A stretch of DNA of 64,000 nucleotides from Bryobacterales bacterium F-183 (GCA_016865505.2 AP025252.1:3782001-3846000), one strand, 5' to 3'; counted from the stretch's first letter, positions 1-8,600 are shown. The notes: generated from the sequence alone by a model not told the origin. A program made the numbers and translations.

Positions 1-298
1 CGTCGGCAATCCCGCTGGGAACGGTGGCAATTCCGGTGTGGATTTCAGAATGTCCCGCTTTGCGTAAGCCGTGTTCGAGGTGGGGGTTTGGCTCTACACC
101 GATCCAGCGGACACCGGCCGGGAAGTAGGTGAAGTTCGGTCCTGTGCCGGGACCCAGTTCCACCACTGTGTCACTAGGCCGGAGGCCCGCGAACAACTTA
201 CGCTTCTGCGCCGCGACCAGCAGTTCATGTCTTGCGCTCGCTCCAGGCAGGAGACATTTCGCAAAGAACCAACGCCGGAAGCGGCCCAGCATAAGCAT
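1..298 (-). CDS. Class I SAM-dependent methyltransferase, N-terminal part (runs off left edge)
   Basis: The minus strand from the ATG at 298 is open to the window edge (99 codons). Residues around 50-57 read VVELGPGTG, the glycine-rich SAM-binding motif I, followed by WIGVEPNP, whose acidic residue would contact the SAM ribose. This is the layout of small Rossmann methyltransferases of the METTL7/phosphatidylethanolamine N-methyltransferase kind, usually about 200 residues, so roughly half is missing. The ATG follows the gspD stop with no gap (TAAATG), so it is probably the distal gene of the type II secretion operon by position. A second in-frame ATG lies two codons later. The substrate cannot be told from this part. 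Confidence 0.75.
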   Translation of the reverse strand, partial: MLMLGRFRRWFFAKCLLPGASARHELLVAAQKRKLFAGLRPSDTVVELGPGTGPNFTYFPAGVRWIGVEPNPHLEHGLRKAGHSEIHTGIATVPSGIAD

Positions 299-2710
299 TT
301 AGATCTCTTTGATAATCTTACGCAACTTTCGTACGCGGCCCTTGAGCTCTTCACTGGCGTCCATTAGGTCGCTGTTGTCAAAGATGACTCGCGGCGTCAT
401 GAAGACAATCAACTCAGTGCGATCCTTCGAGTACGATCGGTTGCCGAACGCCGACCCGAGGATTGGGATGCGGTGCAGGCCCGGGATACCCGAACTCGCC
501 GAGGAACTGCTCTCATTGATGATGCCGCCGATGGCGATCGTATCGCCGTCCTGCATGGTGATCTGCGTCTGCACCGTGCGCTTTGAGAACGACGGCGACG
601 GGATACCGCCGGCTTGCGGAGGCTGCGGTGCGCTCACTTCCTGATTGATGATCAGCGTCACGATGCCGCTGGGGTTGACGCGCGCCATGACGTTCAAGGT
701 CACGCCCGTGTTGCGGCTGCTGATGTTTTGCGCAAACTGCGTATTGCCGCCTGTGGTGATGCCCGATGCCGTCGTCGAGGTCAAGGTCGGAACTTCATTG
801 CCGACGTTGATGGAGGCGGGAATACTATCGGTGGCAATCAGGCTCGGAGCCGAGATCACTTTGGATCTCGTGGCGTTTTCCTGTAGATTCAGAAACGCCA
901 ACAACTCGCGGCTCGCGCCGATCAATGCGCCGGCTTGCAACTGTACGGCCGCGCCGGTCAGGGCGCCGGCAAAGTCGCGACTGCCGTTGATGCGTCCCGA
1001 CGTTCCGGGAGTCCGGCTCTGCAGGTACGCCGACACGCCGCTGGCAAAGGCGCCGGTCAAGCTGACTTCGTAGATCTTGGCTTCGAGCAGGATCTGGCGC
1101 GGCGGGATGTCGAGTTCCCGGAGCAGCTTCAACACGCCCTGGTATTCCTGTGGAGTGCCTTGAATGAGCAGCGAATTGTCGAGCGGATTCGGGATGATGC
1201 GCGGACCCTTCAGCGCCATCATGCCGCCCATGGCCGGGTTCATGTAGCCGCCGGTTTGATCGATCGCGACCGGCGCACCATTGGCGCCGATAGCCGCCGC
1301 GGGCGCAGGACCATTGCCAGCCATGCCGGACACGCCCATCATGCCGGGCGCACCGTAACCACCCATGCCGCCCATCATGCCGTAGCCGCCGTAGCCGCCC
1401 ATCATGCCCATGCCGCCACCCATCATGCCCATACCGCCCATCATTCCCATGCCGCCGCCCATACCGCCCATGCCCGCGCATCCGCCATTGCCGAACGCCG
1501 CGCCCAGACCGGTGTTGCCCTGGACGTTGGTGCCGAAGCCGCCGCCACCGCCTCCACCTCCGCCCATCATGCCCATCCCACCCATCATCCCCATGCCGCC
1601 CATCATGCCCATCCCACCCATGTAGGCGAGCTGCGGGTTGTACAGCATCATCAATGCGGGGGCGATACATTCGGCACGCTGATAACGCACGCGATAAACA
1701 TAGTTGTCGACGGCGCCAGCGGTGCTCTTCACCGCGACGTCCAGCTTTTTGAGCCAGTCTTGCACCGTCGTGAATACGCCAGGGTTCGGCGCGACGCCGA
1801 TGAGCAGATTGATGCGATCCACCGGCAGGAACTTCACAGGTGAGTTCTTGTCGTTGAGCGAGATCGACTTCATGATGCCTTCCAGCTCTTTGGCCAAGTC
1901 AGACGGCTTGCCGTGCTGGACCTCGAACAACTGTACGCGCTGGTTGGCGAAGCTTTCGCTGTCGAACAGCTGGATCAGTTCCATGGTCCGCTTCATGTTG
2001 CGGCGGTTGTCCAGGATGAACAGCATGTTGGCCGGCGCGTAGGAGATCATCTTGGCGTACTCGCCGGTAAACTCGTTCAGGACCTTGGCCAGCTCGTCGA
2101 CGGTAGTGAACTTCAGAAACACCAGGTTCAGCATCAGCTGATCGTCGGCCGGAAAATCTTTTTGGTTGAGCTGAATGTCGATGGGCTGGTGCAACGCGTC
2201 GGTCATCGGCACGATGCGATAGATGTCGCCGGTTTTGACCATCGCAAAGCCGTTGATGCGCAGCACGGTTTCGAGCAGCGACTTGGTGTCGATGTTCTTG
2301 GCCTCGCCGTACGTATTGAGGATGACCGAACCTTTGACCCGCGGATCGAGAATGTAGTTGATCTTGAGGTCGCGCGCCAGCAGGTCGATGACCTCGGTGA
2401 GGCTGGCGTTCTGCAAGGTGAGTCCGCTGTACTGGCCGCCACCCGCGGTGCTTCCTGGCGCGCCCTGCGCAGGCGCCGTGGTGGTGGGGACCTGGCCGGT
2501 TAACGGCACGTATGGCGGTTTATCCGACTGCGGTTCGGCCACCTGGCCCGGCTGCTGCTGTCCCGGCGAACTCCGGAACTTCGGAGGCGGCGGTTCCTGC
2601 TGTTGCTGCTGGCCGGGGATCGGCGGTTGCGCCGGAAGGAGTGCGGTCACTAGAAGGGCCGCTACGGTAGAACGAAAGATCGGATCGCGAAAAGAGCGAA
2701 CTCCCGGCAT
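299..2710 (-). CDS. gspD: Type II secretion system secretin GspD
   Basis: 803 residues. The outer-membrane secretin ring through which folded substrates leave the periplasm. In order: signal peptide (about 1-28), Pro/Gln-rich linker, an N0/STN-like domain with the segment VIDLLARDLKINYILDPRVK, two secretin_N repeats, a third N domain interrupted by a Gly/Met-rich insert (about residues 362-462), then the C-terminal secretin beta-domain with its VPTLTS and TRTELIVFMTPRVI-type signatures. The start at 2710 is chosen over upstream in-frame codons because it has a GGAGAAG ribosome site and a good signal peptide, and it sits 2 bp after the stop of the preceding gene. A pilotin gene is not seen nearby. 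The insert is unusual for the family. Confidence 0.95.
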   Translation of the reverse strand: MPGVRSFRDPIFRSTVAALLVTALLPAQPPIPGQQQQQEPPPPKFRSSPGQQQPGQVAEPQSDKPPYVPLTGQVPTTTAPAQGAPGSTAGGGQYSGLTLQNASLTEVIDLLARDLKINYILDPRVKGSVILNTYGEAKNIDTKSLLETVLRINGFAMVKTGDIYRIVPMTDALHQPIDIQLNQKDFPADDQLMLNLVFLKFTTVDELAKVLNEFTGEYAKMISYAPANMLFILDNRRNMKRTMELIQLFDSESFANQRVQLFEVQHGKPSDLAKELEGIMKSISLNDKNSPVKFLPVDRINLLIGVAPNPGVFTTVQDWLKKLDVAVKSTAGAVDNYVYRVRYQRAECIAPALMMLYNPQLAYMGGMGMMGGMGMMGGMGMMGGGGGGGGGFGTNVQGNTGLGAAFGNGGCAGMGGMGGGMGMMGGMGMMGGGMGMMGGYGGYGMMGGMGGYGAPGMMGVSGMAGNGPAPAAAIGANGAPVAIDQTGGYMNPAMGGMMALKGPRIIPNPLDNSLLIQGTPQEYQGVLKLLRELDIPPRQILLEAKIYEVSLTGAFASGVSAYLQSRTPGTSGRINGSRDFAGALTGAAVQLQAGALIGASRELLAFLNLQENATRSKVISAPSLIATDSIPASINVGNEVPTLTSTTASGITTGGNTQFAQNISSRNTGVTLNVMARVNPSGIVTLIINQEVSAPQPPQAGGIPSPSFSKRTVQTQITMQDGDTIAIGGIINESSSSASSGIPGLHRIPILGSAFGNRSYSKDRTELIVFMTPRVIFDNSDLMDASEELKGRVRKLRKIIKEI

Positions 2711-2712
2711 TG

Positions 2713-3120
2713 TTAGTTCTTCTTCTCCACTGCGGTTTCCACCTTCGCGCCGTCGATGTACTTCTGTTCGTCCGCCGTCAGGTCCTTCTTGGCCTTTTTC
2801 CAAACCTGGATGCCAAAGGGATGCGCGCGCTCGAACTTGTACTCGCTGCCGAGGTCGGTCACCTTTACCTTTGCCTCACGAGCCGGCTGGATCAGCGGCG
2901 CTTCGTTCTGCTTGGTGAACTGCTCTTCCGGCAGGCGGGACACGCCAAACGGAGTCTTGCGGTACACCCAGGTCTTGCCGTCCTTTTCCTTCAGCTTGTA
3001 CGTGTTCTCGTCAATCTTGACGGCCCCCGCGGGAAGGGCGCCGGCCGGCGGAACAGTGGCGGGCTTCTTATCCTGAGCGGTCAACAGTAGCAGTGGCAGT
3101 ACGAAAGCAGCGACGATCAT
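2713..3120 (-). CDS. Small secreted protein of the T2SS operon, function unknown
   Basis: 135 residues. A hydrophobic N-terminal segment (MIVAAFVLPLLLLTAQ) reads as a signal peptide or anchor, followed by a Lys-rich hydrophilic domain with no cysteine and motifs such as KIDENTYKLKEKDGK and GSEYKFERAHPFG. I do not recognise the family. A TTG at 3153 would give an 11-residue extension, but the ATG at 3120 gives a cleaner leader. It lies between gspC-like and gspD in an operon with 2 to 48 bp gaps, so a role next to the secretin (assembly factor or periplasmic adaptor) is possible. That is inference from position only. Confidence 0.75.
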   Translation of the reverse strand: MIVAAFVLPLLLLTAQDKKPATVPPAGALPAGAVKIDENTYKLKEKDGKTWVYRKTPFGVSRLPEEQFTKQNEAPLIQPAREAKVKVTDLGSEYKFERAHPFGIQVWKKAKKDLTADEQKYIDGAKVETAVEKKN

Positions 3121-3168
3121 GGGGTGTATTTCTAAAATCCTTTTTCCTGGCAAAACGAAGAAAGCGGC

Positions 3169-3945
3169 CTACTTGGCGGGTTCCCAGTAACAGCTGGGAC
3201 CGAACATTCCCTGCACCATTACTTTCTTCATACCGTTCAAGACGGTTCCGGGCGGCGAATTGTCGCCGGGCGCGCAACTTTTTGTTCCGCTCAGCCCGGT
3301 ATCGCTGCCGATTTTGGTGTTTGTTTCGCCGGGACCGCCAATCGATGTGAGTGCTGAGGGCGATTGTGCGGGCGCAACAGCACCTCCTGCGGGAGGTCCG
3401 CCATAGCCGCCGGGTGGGGGGCCTGCCTGTTGCTGCGGCGACCCGCCGCCCATCGGATTGTTGTCGACAAGGTCTTCAATGCGCTTTTCGACGGTCTTGT
3501 CTTCCCAGGCGAAGGTGATGGTCTTGTTGTCGAACGACACGATCTCCCAAGGTCCGACCTTTTCGCCCGCGGTGTAGCTCTTCTGGTTGCCGAGTCCGGT
3601 ACCCAGAATGATGCGCGGCTTCGCGCCGATGAGCATCAGTCCGTACGCTTTGGGAAGCGGCGGCGCTTTCTTTTCCGGAGGCGGAGGCGGCAGCTCAATA
3701 ATGATGTTCGGGTTACGATCCCGCGAAAACAGCATCTGCGCGGAAATCAGCGAGTACTCGATGGCGCTCACGGGTCGCGCGGGCGGAATGGGCGCGGTAG
3801 GGTTCCAACGCAGCGCAGCAAGACGCCCCAAACGCATCATCTCTTCGCGCTGGCGAGCTTCGGTCCAGCGTCCGTACAGCGCCGCTGCGGCCAGTATGAT
3901 CCCCAAAAGCAGGGCGGCGTTCAGATAAAACAGCTTCCGGCTCAT
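3169..3945 (-). CDS. gspC: GspC-like inner-membrane T2SS protein
   Basis: 258 residues: short cytoplasmic start, one membrane helix (about 5-25), a linker carrying a PPPPPEKK stretch, then a compact domain (about 95-165) with AYGLMLIGAKPRIILGTG and YTAGEKVGPWEIVSFDNKTI. That pattern matches the homology region of GspC/PilP proteins, which contacts the secretin N0 domain. The C-terminal third is Pro/Gly/Gln-rich and no PDZ domain is present. The ATG overlaps the stop of the GspM-like gene by four bases (ATGA), indicating translational coupling. The family assignment rests on the homology-region pattern and operon position rather than on strong sequence identity. Confidence 0.75.
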   Translation of the reverse strand: MSRKLFYLNAALLLGIILAAAALYGRWTEARQREEMMRLGRLAALRWNPTAPIPPARPVSAIEYSLISAQMLFSRDRNPNIIIELPPPPPEKKAPPLPKAYGLMLIGAKPRIILGTGLGNQKSYTAGEKVGPWEIVSFDNKTITFAWEDKTVEKRIEDLVDNNPMGGGSPQQQAGPPPGGYGGPPAGGAVAPAQSPSALTSIGGPGETNTKIGSDTGLSGTKSCAPGDNSPPGTVLNGMKKVMVQGMFGPSCYWEPAK

Positions 3946-4544
3946 ATCGACCCGCCTTTCTTTTCGGGCACCAGCGCCTTGGGTACCAAGCCCGCGATGG
4001 TCACCTGAAAGTTCAGATTCTTGGTCTTGGGGTCGCCATTGGCGGTGATCCGCAGGTCTTCCGTCGCCACGAGCTCCGGCAGTTTGGTGAGTTCGGCCAG
4101 GAAGTTCACCACTTGCTCGACCTTGCACTCGGCGGCGGCCGTCAGCACGATCTCGCCGTACTCGCCACCGTGTATGCGCGGCGTACCCATGGATACGGCG
4201 CGAAAGTCGATGCCTTGCGCGCGTCCGGTTTGCCGAACAAGCTGGGCCATCTGGGCCTGTGCCTGAGCGAGCGTATCCGCCCGAATCAGACCTTTTTCGC
4301 GGAGAGCCAACTGCGCGTCCAGGTCCTTGGCGATGCTCGCCTTCACCGGCAGTTCGGCCTGCTTGCGGCGCAAGCGATGCAGTTGCGTTTCGAGCGCAGC
4401 CGGGGAGTTGCTACCCGCGGCGGGTACGGTAGCAGTAGCGGCGGTACTGTCGTCGCTGGTGGGCCAAAATAGCAATGCCAGCGCGGGTACAGCCGCGTAC
4501 GCCAGCATTTTCAACGCTCGTTTGTCGCGATCAGAGATCGGCAT
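3942..4544 (-). CDS. gspM: GspM/PilO-like inner-membrane T2SS protein
   Basis: 200 residues: cytoplasmic start, a single membrane helix (about 11-27), a coiled-coil stretch rich in Ala/Leu/Gln/Arg (about 47-105), and a ferredoxin-like periplasmic domain with GEYGEIVLTAAAECKVEQVVNFLAELTKLP. This is the plan of GspM and PilO proteins, which pair with GspL/PilN in the inner-membrane platform. The gene lies 5 bp downstream of the GspL-like gene and overlaps the GspC-like gene by four bases. By analogy the coiled coil should dimerise with the C-terminal PilN-like part of the preceding protein. Whether it is nearer GspM or PilO cannot be decided by eye. Confidence 0.8.
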   Translation of the reverse strand: MPISDRDKRALKMLAYAAVPALALLFWPTSDDSTAATATVPAAGSNSPAALETQLHRLRRKQAELPVKASIAKDLDAQLALREKGLIRADTLAQAQAQMAQLVRQTGRAQGIDFRAVSMGTPRIHGGEYGEIVLTAAAECKVEQVVNFLAELTKLPELVATEDLRITANGDPKTKNLNFQVTIAGLVPKALVPEKKGGSI

Positions 4545-4549
4545 GGCGG

Positions 4550-5866
4550 TTACTTCCCAGGCTCCCGGTCCGTACGAATGCGGAAGACTTCGCCGCCCGT
4601 ACTACGTCCCAACGGCATGGTGAAATCGGAGTTCTTGAACAAAGCCGACTGATCCAACGCTTTCAAAAGTGTCGCTGCCTGATCCGCCTCGCCCGCGACG
4701 AAGACGTTGGTACGGTTGAGGTCCATCGAATTCACCCACACAGGCGGTGCGAGCAACCGAGTCAACTCATTCAGGACATCCAAATCCTGCGGGGCGCGCC
4801 GACGGAACTTGTCGATCAGGTCGATGCGAGAGCGGGCGCTTGAGGCGGCCTTGTCGTACGTGTCGGCCTTTACCGCATCTGGACGGACCTGCGCGATCTG
4901 TTCCTGAATCTGCATCGCGTACCGCTTCTCCTCAATGTCGTCGTAGAAGATCAGCGCCAGGCACAGCGCAGCCAGGATCGTCCCAAGGACGGCGGTGGGA
5001 ATGTAGATGAGCTTCGAATCCTTGCGGCGCTTCTCGGGCGGCAGCAGGTTGATGTCGAGCCCGTTGCGGATCACCGCGGAATGCAAGGCCGCAGCGTACG
5101 CCGTACCAAAATCCTTCAGGCTAATCTCTGCGTCGATCTCGATCGCTGGCGGCAACGCGCGTTCAAAGGAGATCGGCTCGGTGTCCGGCGGCAGGCGAAG
5201 TTCGGCCAGCGCCATCTGCAAGGTACGCTGCAGGACGGGGTCGCTCGGCGCGTCGAAAAGGTTCGAAAAGGCGGGGTTCGCGGTACTTTCGCCGTACGCT
5301 TCCACTTCCTTTTCGCTGCGAGGCTGCAGCGCCAGAAACTCGAGCGGCGCGCGGTCTTCAAACACACGCAGAGCCGTGTAGAACGCAGGTCCGGTAGAGG
5401 TGAACGACTTCACCTGGATGCCCGCTTCGGCAAACAGGTTCGAGTACTTCTCGATGAGTTCGCGCCGGGCGATGCCCACCACGATGTTCGAGCTTTTGCC
5501 GGCTCGCGCGTAGTCGGAAATCACTTCGTCTTCCGGATACGGATGCAACGAGTCGATCTGGTAGCCGATGGCGGAGGCCAGGTCCTGATCGGCGACACCG
5601 GGCAAGGACAGCTGACGCAGAATCACCTGATGCCGGGGCAGAATCACGGTAGCGGCCAGATGCGACGAGCCGAGCTTTTTCAGGAACGCGGCGTACTCAG
5701 CGCCCCAATCGACTGCTTGGCGTTCTTCAACGCGCTCAATGAGCAGCGTCTTCAAAATCGAGATACCGGCCGGGCGAACCTTGGCGGCCAGCACGCGCAA
5801 ATCGCCATTGGCGGCGATTTCGATGCCGACGCCTGTGCCATAGGTGAGCCACTTGGGAAAGGACAT
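4550..5866 (-). CDS. gspL: GspL-like protein: PilM-type actin-fold domain fused to a PilN-type membrane domain
   Basis: 438 residues. Residues 1 to about 250 resemble the actin-like PilM fold (GVGIEIAANGDLRVLAA at the start, LPRHQVILRQLSLPG in the middle). The junction INLLPPEKRRK at about 275 is the classic PilN start, followed by a membrane helix (about 288-308), a coiled coil and a ferredoxin-like periplasmic domain. GspL of canonical systems is structurally such a PilM+PilN combination, but here the PilN signature is unusually clear, so the operon is a T2SS/type IV pilus hybrid in appearance. It should recruit the ATPase GspE and pair with the GspM/PilO-like protein just downstream. Confidence 0.85.
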   Translation of the reverse strand: MSFPKWLTYGTGVGIEIAANGDLRVLAAKVRPAGISILKTLLIERVEERQAVDWGAEYAAFLKKLGSSHLAATVILPRHQVILRQLSLPGVADQDLASAIGYQIDSLHPYPEDEVISDYARAGKSSNIVVGIARRELIEKYSNLFAEAGIQVKSFTSTGPAFYTALRVFEDRAPLEFLALQPRSEKEVEAYGESTANPAFSNLFDAPSDPVLQRTLQMALAELRLPPDTEPISFERALPPAIEIDAEISLKDFGTAYAAALHSAVIRNGLDINLLPPEKRRKDSKLIYIPTAVLGTILAALCLALIFYDDIEEKRYAMQIQEQIAQVRPDAVKADTYDKAASSARSRIDLIDKFRRRAPQDLDVLNELTRLLAPPVWVNSMDLNRTNVFVAGEADQAATLLKALDQSALFKNSDFTMPLGRSTGGEVFRIRTDREPGK

Positions 5867-5875
5867 GGAGAGTGT

Positions 5876-6973
5876 TTAGAAGGGGAGTGGGACGGTCGGT
5901 GTCCAGGGTTCGTCGCGCCAGCGCATGATGCGGTAGGGCGGATCTTCCTGGTTGTACGCCGGATGGAAGGTGACGGTCGCGGCGACGGTTCGCGCGATGT
6001 CCGAAAGCTGGCCGTTCGGAAGCTTCAGGCGGGCAGTGGCGCGTACGGTCCAGATCACGCCGCCGCCAATCTTCATACGGCCTGCGGCCGGGTGTCCTCC
6101 GACGATCGCATTGACTTCATCCATGCTTCGAAAGGGGGCAACCAGCCGCCGGGCCACCAGTTGGCTGACCTTGTCCGTGGGTAATCCCAGGGCAACCAAC
6201 ATTTCAGGAGAAGCGGTGTTGGCGTCCACCGCAGTACCGGGTCCGTAGACAGTTAGGCATTCCCGGAGTCCGCCGCGGGGAATAAGGCGGCCTTCCGGGT
6301 TGCGTTCGAAATGTCCATAGAACAGCTCGGGCGTCATGCCTTTCACAAGGAGTAATTCTTCCGTCTCCTGGAATGACGCGTTGCGCGGCTGAAAAGTCGG
6401 ATTGCGGCTCAAGAATTGCTGGGGGGACGGCGCATTGCCGCCATTGCCGGACCTCCAGGCAATAATGTTTTGAGTAATTTGCAGTGCCGCACCTTCGTTG
6501 GCGCCCACGGCCATCAGGGTCCGCGCGATGTCCTCAGGCCGGGCGGTGTTCACGTTGATGCGCGACGATTCGGGGATCACTTCCACCACCACGCGTCCGG
6601 TCGCATAGTCGTACTGGATGTACGGCATGGGCGGTCGGTAGTAACGTGGGGCGCCGTTGGGGTACGTGTAGTTGCCGTTCATGCCCCACAGGATCCACAA
6701 CAGGGCGCGGTCGACGGAGCCTTGCGCGAGGTAATGCGCCCGCAGTCCTTCCGCATGGCCGGAGGTACGCTGGGTTTCCGAGCGTACGGTGGTAGCCACG
6801 GCAAACGCGATGGCCGATAGCGCAGCGGACAGCCAGAGTACGGCCAACAGCGCCCCACCTTTCCTGCCATACCCCCTAGCCTCCCCCTTTTGTGTCAGAC
6901 CGATCTGACACAAAAGGCCGATGGCCCTGCGGAGGAGCATAGCGTAGGGCGATCTCTGTCTAGTAGTCGACAT
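5876..6973 (-). CDS. gspK: Minor pseudopilin GspK
   Basis: 365 residues. GspK caps the pseudopilus tip together with GspI and GspJ. A prepilin-like site RKGG/ALLAVLWLSAALS lies near residue 40, without the Glu at +5, which is the known peculiarity of GspK. The C-terminal part carries helix-hairpin-helix-like segments (INVNTARPEDIARTLMAVG, VDANTASPEMLVALGLP) typical of GspK. The start at 6973 has a GGAG site and overlaps gspJ by 14 bp; a second ATG is at 6940. The leader is unusually long because a perfect inverted repeat (6886-6917) is embedded in it, adding about a dozen codons before the cleavage site. Confidence 0.93.
   Translation of the reverse strand: MSTTRQRSPYAMLLRRAIGLLCQIGLTQKGEARGYGRKGGALLAVLWLSAALSAIAFAVATTVRSETQRTSGHAEGLRAHYLAQGSVDRALLWILWGMNGNYTYPNGAPRYYRPPMPYIQYDYATGRVVVEVIPESSRINVNTARPEDIARTLMAVGANEGAALQITQNIIAWRSGNGGNAPSPQQFLSRNPTFQPRNASFQETEELLLVKGMTPELFYGHFERNPEGRLIPRGGLRECLTVYGPGTAVDANTASPEMLVALGLPTDKVSQLVARRLVAPFRSMDEVNAIVGGHPAAGRMKIGGGVIWTVRATARLKLPNGQLSDIARTVAATVTFHPAYNQEDPPYRIMRWRDEPWTPTVPLPF
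6886..6917. repeat. Perfect 14-bp inverted repeat inside the gspK leader
   Basis: CCTTTTGTGTCAGA and its exact reverse complement flank a 4-nt loop (CCGA). It is read in frame within gspK and lies upstream of the pseudopilin cleavage site, so it is removed from the mature protein. It looks like a short mobile palindromic element, but no second copy is visible in this window. It could also form a strong mRNA hairpin just after the gspK start. Confidence 0.85.
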
Positions 6974-7697
6974 ACGTCTCCAGCGGATCGCGCGTCACTC
7001 GTACCGGCGCCGTAATCGTTACCAACGGCAAGCGTTGCTTGGCCTGCGGCATGGGCTGCATCTCAATGCGGATCGCCGCCGGCAGGTACGGCTTGTTCCA
7101 CAGCGGGACCCAGCGCTGGTACGGCGGCTCTTTCAACGATTCCAAAAACACCATCCGGCAGAACTGCAGCTTGTCCGCCAGCACAAACGATTGCCGCCCG
7201 GTCTGAATCGGCAGCCACTGCACCACCGGACCCTGCACCATCGGGTTGGTCCCCATGCCGGTGCAGAACGCGCCCGTCGAGTACGGACCGTTGTAGTAAT
7301 GCTCGTTCACCACCAGCCGTACGCCTTGATTCATCTCGCCCGGCACCACCTGGAACTCGAGGATGCGCGGGTAGCCGCGATGCGCCTCATCGAGCGAGTA
7401 CGCCGACACAAACCGCATCGACTGCGCCTCGCCCTGGAAGAACGACACCTTACCGCTTGGCGCGCCGGACCCGATACACTCCGCGCTCACCGCCATGATC
7501 GCGTTGATCTGCGAGTCGATAATGTTGTTCACCGCCACATAGCGGCGGTTGGCGTACAGATGCTCGTTGGTCTTTGACTGTGTGTTGAACGCAATGCGGA
7601 TGGCCATCACCATCCCCACCGAAATCAGGCTCACCAGGGTGACGGCGATGAGCAGTTCAATGAGCGTCATGCCCTTTTGCTGCTGGCGTCGCTTCAT
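6960..7697 (-). CDS. gspJ: Minor pseudopilin GspJ
   Basis: 245 residues. Short basic leader ending in Gly and then the methylated-pilin segment QQKG/MTLIELLIAVTLVSL with Glu at +5, followed by a large globular domain of about 210 residues, the usual size for GspJ. GspJ joins GspI and GspK in the tip complex. The start at 7697 overlaps the gspI stop by four bases (ATGA); upstream in-frame codons would add a non-prepilin extension that overlaps gspI. The order H-I-J-K is the canonical one and supports the assignment more than the divergent C-terminal sequence does. Two cysteines about 30 residues apart in the globular domain could form a disulfide. Confidence 0.9.
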   Translation of the reverse strand: MKRRQQQKGMTLIELLIAVTLVSLISVGMVMAIRIAFNTQSKTNEHLYANRRYVAVNNIIDSQINAIMAVSAECIGSGAPSGKVSFFQGEAQSMRFVSAYSLDEAHRGYPRILEFQVVPGEMNQGVRLVVNEHYYNGPYSTGAFCTGMGTNPMVQGPVVQWLPIQTGRQSFVLADKLQFCRMVFLESLKEPPYQRWVPLWNKPYLPAAIRIEMQPMPQAKQRLPLVTITAPVRVTRDPLETYVDY

Positions 7698-8158
7698 TGC
7701 CCCTGTCCTTGCTGCAACCGTACGGCATCGGCTTCGGTGAGGTACCCGCGCCGGAACCCTTCGATGCGGAACTTGCGGCCCGGCCATTCGATTTCGAGTT
7801 CAATCCGGTCGAGCACCGCAGACTTGGGCGTGGGATTCGGAGGAAAGTCGTACGGCGTGACAATCGCGCGCCACTTCACCGGGATACTGCCGGTGGCGTT
7901 GGCGTCCCAAAAGCCTTCCATCTGGGTCCAGCGAGGCAAGTAGCGGTTCAACTGCAGGTCGTCCATCTGGCGCTTGGCCAGGATCGCCGCGCGATCATAC
8001 GCCGCAAGCTTTGACGCATTGCGTAGCGATCCGCTCATGTTCGACACCAATCCCGTGATGGCGACGGCCATGATAAAGGTCGCCACCAGTACCTCAAGGA
8101 GCGACAATCCGGATTGTGCTGATGGTTTTCTACGGGACAACGGGTGCTGCTTCCACAA
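7694..8158 (-). CDS. gspI: Minor pseudopilin GspI
   Basis: 154 residues. Leader with several basic residues, then AQSG/LSLLEVLVATFIMAVAI, a type IV prepilin segment with Glu at +5, and a short globular domain ending in IELEIEWPGRKFRIEGFRRGYL. Length and position between gspH and gspJ match GspI. The ATG at 8158 lies inside the 3' end of gspH (29-bp overlap). GspI is thought to start assembly of the pseudopilus tip by recruiting GspJ and GspK. Processing would need a prepilin peptidase (GspO/PilD), which is not in this window. Confidence 0.88.
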   Translation of the reverse strand: MWKQHPLSRRKPSAQSGLSLLEVLVATFIMAVAITGLVSNMSGSLRNASKLAAYDRAAILAKRQMDDLQLNRYLPRWTQMEGFWDANATGSIPVKWRAIVTPYDFPPNPTPKSAVLDRIELEIEWPGRKFRIEGFRRGYLTEADAVRLQQGQGQ

Positions 8159-8600
8159 TCGGCGTCCCGGTAATCGGATCGATGCGCACCAGCCGGCGTT
8201 TGCCCTGCGCCGTAGCCAGCAGCAACCCGACCCGAGGCATCGTACCGCCCGGGTAAATCATAAAGACGCGCGGCGCGAACGAATCGGCGGGAGACGGCGG
8301 CAAAATTCTTTCCATCGCAATGCCCTGCGGCAGGTCGTACCGGTGCATGTACCGGGGTTCCAGCGACCGTACGATGATGGCGTTCTCATTGCGCAGGCAG
8401 GTGACCTCCACCGGCGTATTGCGGCGGTTGGCGTGTTCCATGGCACTGTTCAGAAACGCGGCGACTTCATTCGAAGACGACCCCAGCTTGATGCCGTCCA
8501 GCCCGCTGGTGATGGACGGGTACATGAGGCCGGCCATCAGCGCGACGATGGCGACGACCACCATCATTTCGAGGATCGTGATGCCGCGTTGATGGTTCAT
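8130..8600 (-). CDS. gspH: Pseudopilin GspH
   Basis: 156 residues. Very short leader MNHQRG, then ITILEMMVVVAIVALMAGL with Glu at +5, followed by the FimT/GspH-type globular domain (VAAFLNSAMEHANRRNTPVEVTCLRNENAIIV). GspH sits in the pseudopilus between the major pilin and the tip trimer. Two overlaps, four bases with the GspG-like gene upstream and 29 bp with gspI downstream, place it in the translationally coupled core of the operon. FimT and GspH share the domain; the flanking gsp genes make GspH the better name. Confidence 0.88.
   Translation of the reverse strand: MNHQRGITILEMMVVVAIVALMAGLMYPSITSGLDGIKLGSSSNEVAAFLNSAMEHANRRNTPVEVTCLRNENAIIVRSLEPRYMHRYDLPQGIAMERILPPSPADSFAPRVFMIYPGGTMPRVGLLLATAQGKRRLVRIDPITGTPIVEAAPVVP

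Noticed and set aside
1325-1625. Repetitive DNA that might be taken for a CRISPR or minisatellite array
   Set aside because: Repeats are short, in frame and encode Gly/Met; there are no regular spacers.
935-1843. Long His/Ala-rich frame on the plus strand opposite gspD
   Set aside because: It is the complement of the Gly/Met repeats of gspD (ATG/CAT runs read as His); no ribosome site and no protein-like composition.
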